42,081 nucleotides of DNA from Mitsuokella multacida DSM 20544. GTDB taxonomy: Bacteria; Bacillota; Negativicutes; Selenomonadales; Selenomonadaceae. Location of the stretch: contig NZ_GG697141.2 in the NCBI RefSeq assembly GCF_000155955.1, forward strand, positions 399,984 through 442,064, given 5' to 3'. Both the position numbers and the translations under genes were made by a program. Positions 41,939-42,081 of the stretch are shown one piece after another (position 1 is the first letter of the stretch; every line of letters begins with the position of its first letter). Below the pieces are notes generated by a model. The model worked only from the letters and a program-made list of their open reading frames with translations. It made no database searches and was not told the origin of the DNA.

Positions 41939-42081
41939 TACAAACCGAAAGAATTTGCCGCATTATTGAATGTCACGGTCAAAACGCTTCAACGCTGGGA
42001 TCGTGAGAAGATATTGGTTGCAAATAGGACGCCCACGAATCGAAGATATTATACCTACGACCAGTACTTGCAATTCAAGGG
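41915..42081 (+). CDS. tnpA: IS607-family serine recombinase TnpA (partial, runs off the window)
   Basis: The first 55 residues are visible. NYKPKEFAALLNVTVKTLQR followed by WDREKILVANRTPTNRRYYT is the MerR-like DNA-binding domain at the N-terminus of IS607 transposases, which precedes a serine-resolvase catalytic domain in this family. The catalytic part lies outside the window. GGAGGG eight bases before ATG 41915 favours this start over ATG 41909. AT-rich codon use unlike the chromosomal genes points to recent transfer. Confidence 0.88.
   Translation, partial: MRIPNITNYKPKEFAALLNVTVKTLQRWDREKILVANRTPTNRRYYTYDQYLQFK

Larger units (their letters stand above)
41863..42081 (+). mobile_element. 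IS607-family insertion sequence, left part only
   Basis: Identified from the transposase start; the element continues past the window. The family usually carries a serine recombinase tnpA and often a tnpB RNA-guided nuclease gene downstream, neither of which can be checked here. The true left end is probably a little upstream of 41863 and is not determined. Confidence 0.6.

Overview
The window looks like chromosomal DNA of a Selenomonadaceae bacterium (Negativicutes, a Gram-negative-walled Firmicutes lineage; Mitsuokella or Selenomonas is the best guess). The basis is moderately GC-rich coding DNA with Firmicutes-style AGGAGG ribosome sites, a HrcA/CIRCE-controlled groESL, a glmS ribozyme, and a PLP decarboxylase very like the Selenomonas ruminantium lysine/ornithine decarboxylase. 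The genus is inferred, not proven.

Layout. 1-2.1 kb: 16S rRNA (minus strand) with a boxA-bearing leader and a strong promoter. 2.1-7.8 kb (minus): YbjN-like protein, HAD hydrolase, ribozyme-controlled glmS, groES-groL. 7.8-14.1 kb (minus): a sulfate operon made of a ChrA-family transporter, APS reductase AprA/AprB and ATP sulfurylase CysD/CysN. 14.1-19.5 kb (minus): mannitol operon mtlR-mtlA-mtlD. 19.6-21.9 kb (minus): histidine kinase and ANTAR response regulator. 21.9-24.7 kb (minus): tsaE-tsaB-rimI-tsaD for t6A tRNA modification and ribosomal protein acetylation. 25-27 kb (plus): reverse rubrerythrin and the decarboxylase. 27.1-30.9 kb (minus): ABC-F ATPase behind tRNA-Pro(GGG), C39-like peptidase, secreted NlpC/P60 hydrolase. 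31.1-33.3 kb: PPP phosphatase (plus), DUF2971 protein (minus), TIGR04076 protein (plus). 33.3-38.1 kb (minus): LUD protein, VOC protein and a heterodimeric ABC exporter, probably one transcription unit. 38.2-41.5 kb: alpha/beta hydrolase, a divergent HTH regulator / transmembrane Ser/Thr kinase pair, an XRE regulator. 41.5 kb to the end: AT-rich DNA with two possible tiny ORFs, then the 5' end of an IS607-family serine recombinase gene.

Most genes are core metabolism or housekeeping. What stands out is regulatory. Five transcription units (sulfate operon, decarboxylase, PPP phosphatase, ABC-F, ABC exporter) have a sense-oriented, terminator-like hairpin with a T-run between the promoter and the first start codon. 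In two of them the T-run nearly touches the Shine-Dalgarno, so no promoter can lie between and the gene must be transcribed through the hairpin. This suggests wide use of transcription attenuation or regulated read-through. The ANTAR response regulator belongs to a family of RNA-binding antiterminators, but I saw no canonical tandem ANTAR hairpins in these leaders, so no link is shown.

Other points of interest are the divergent HTH/kinase pair sharing a perfect inverted repeat, the ~105-residue non-kinase tail on CysN, and a 12-bp inverted repeat around the IS607 transposase start that would block translation of read-through transcripts only. All domain assignments are by eye; no database search was run.
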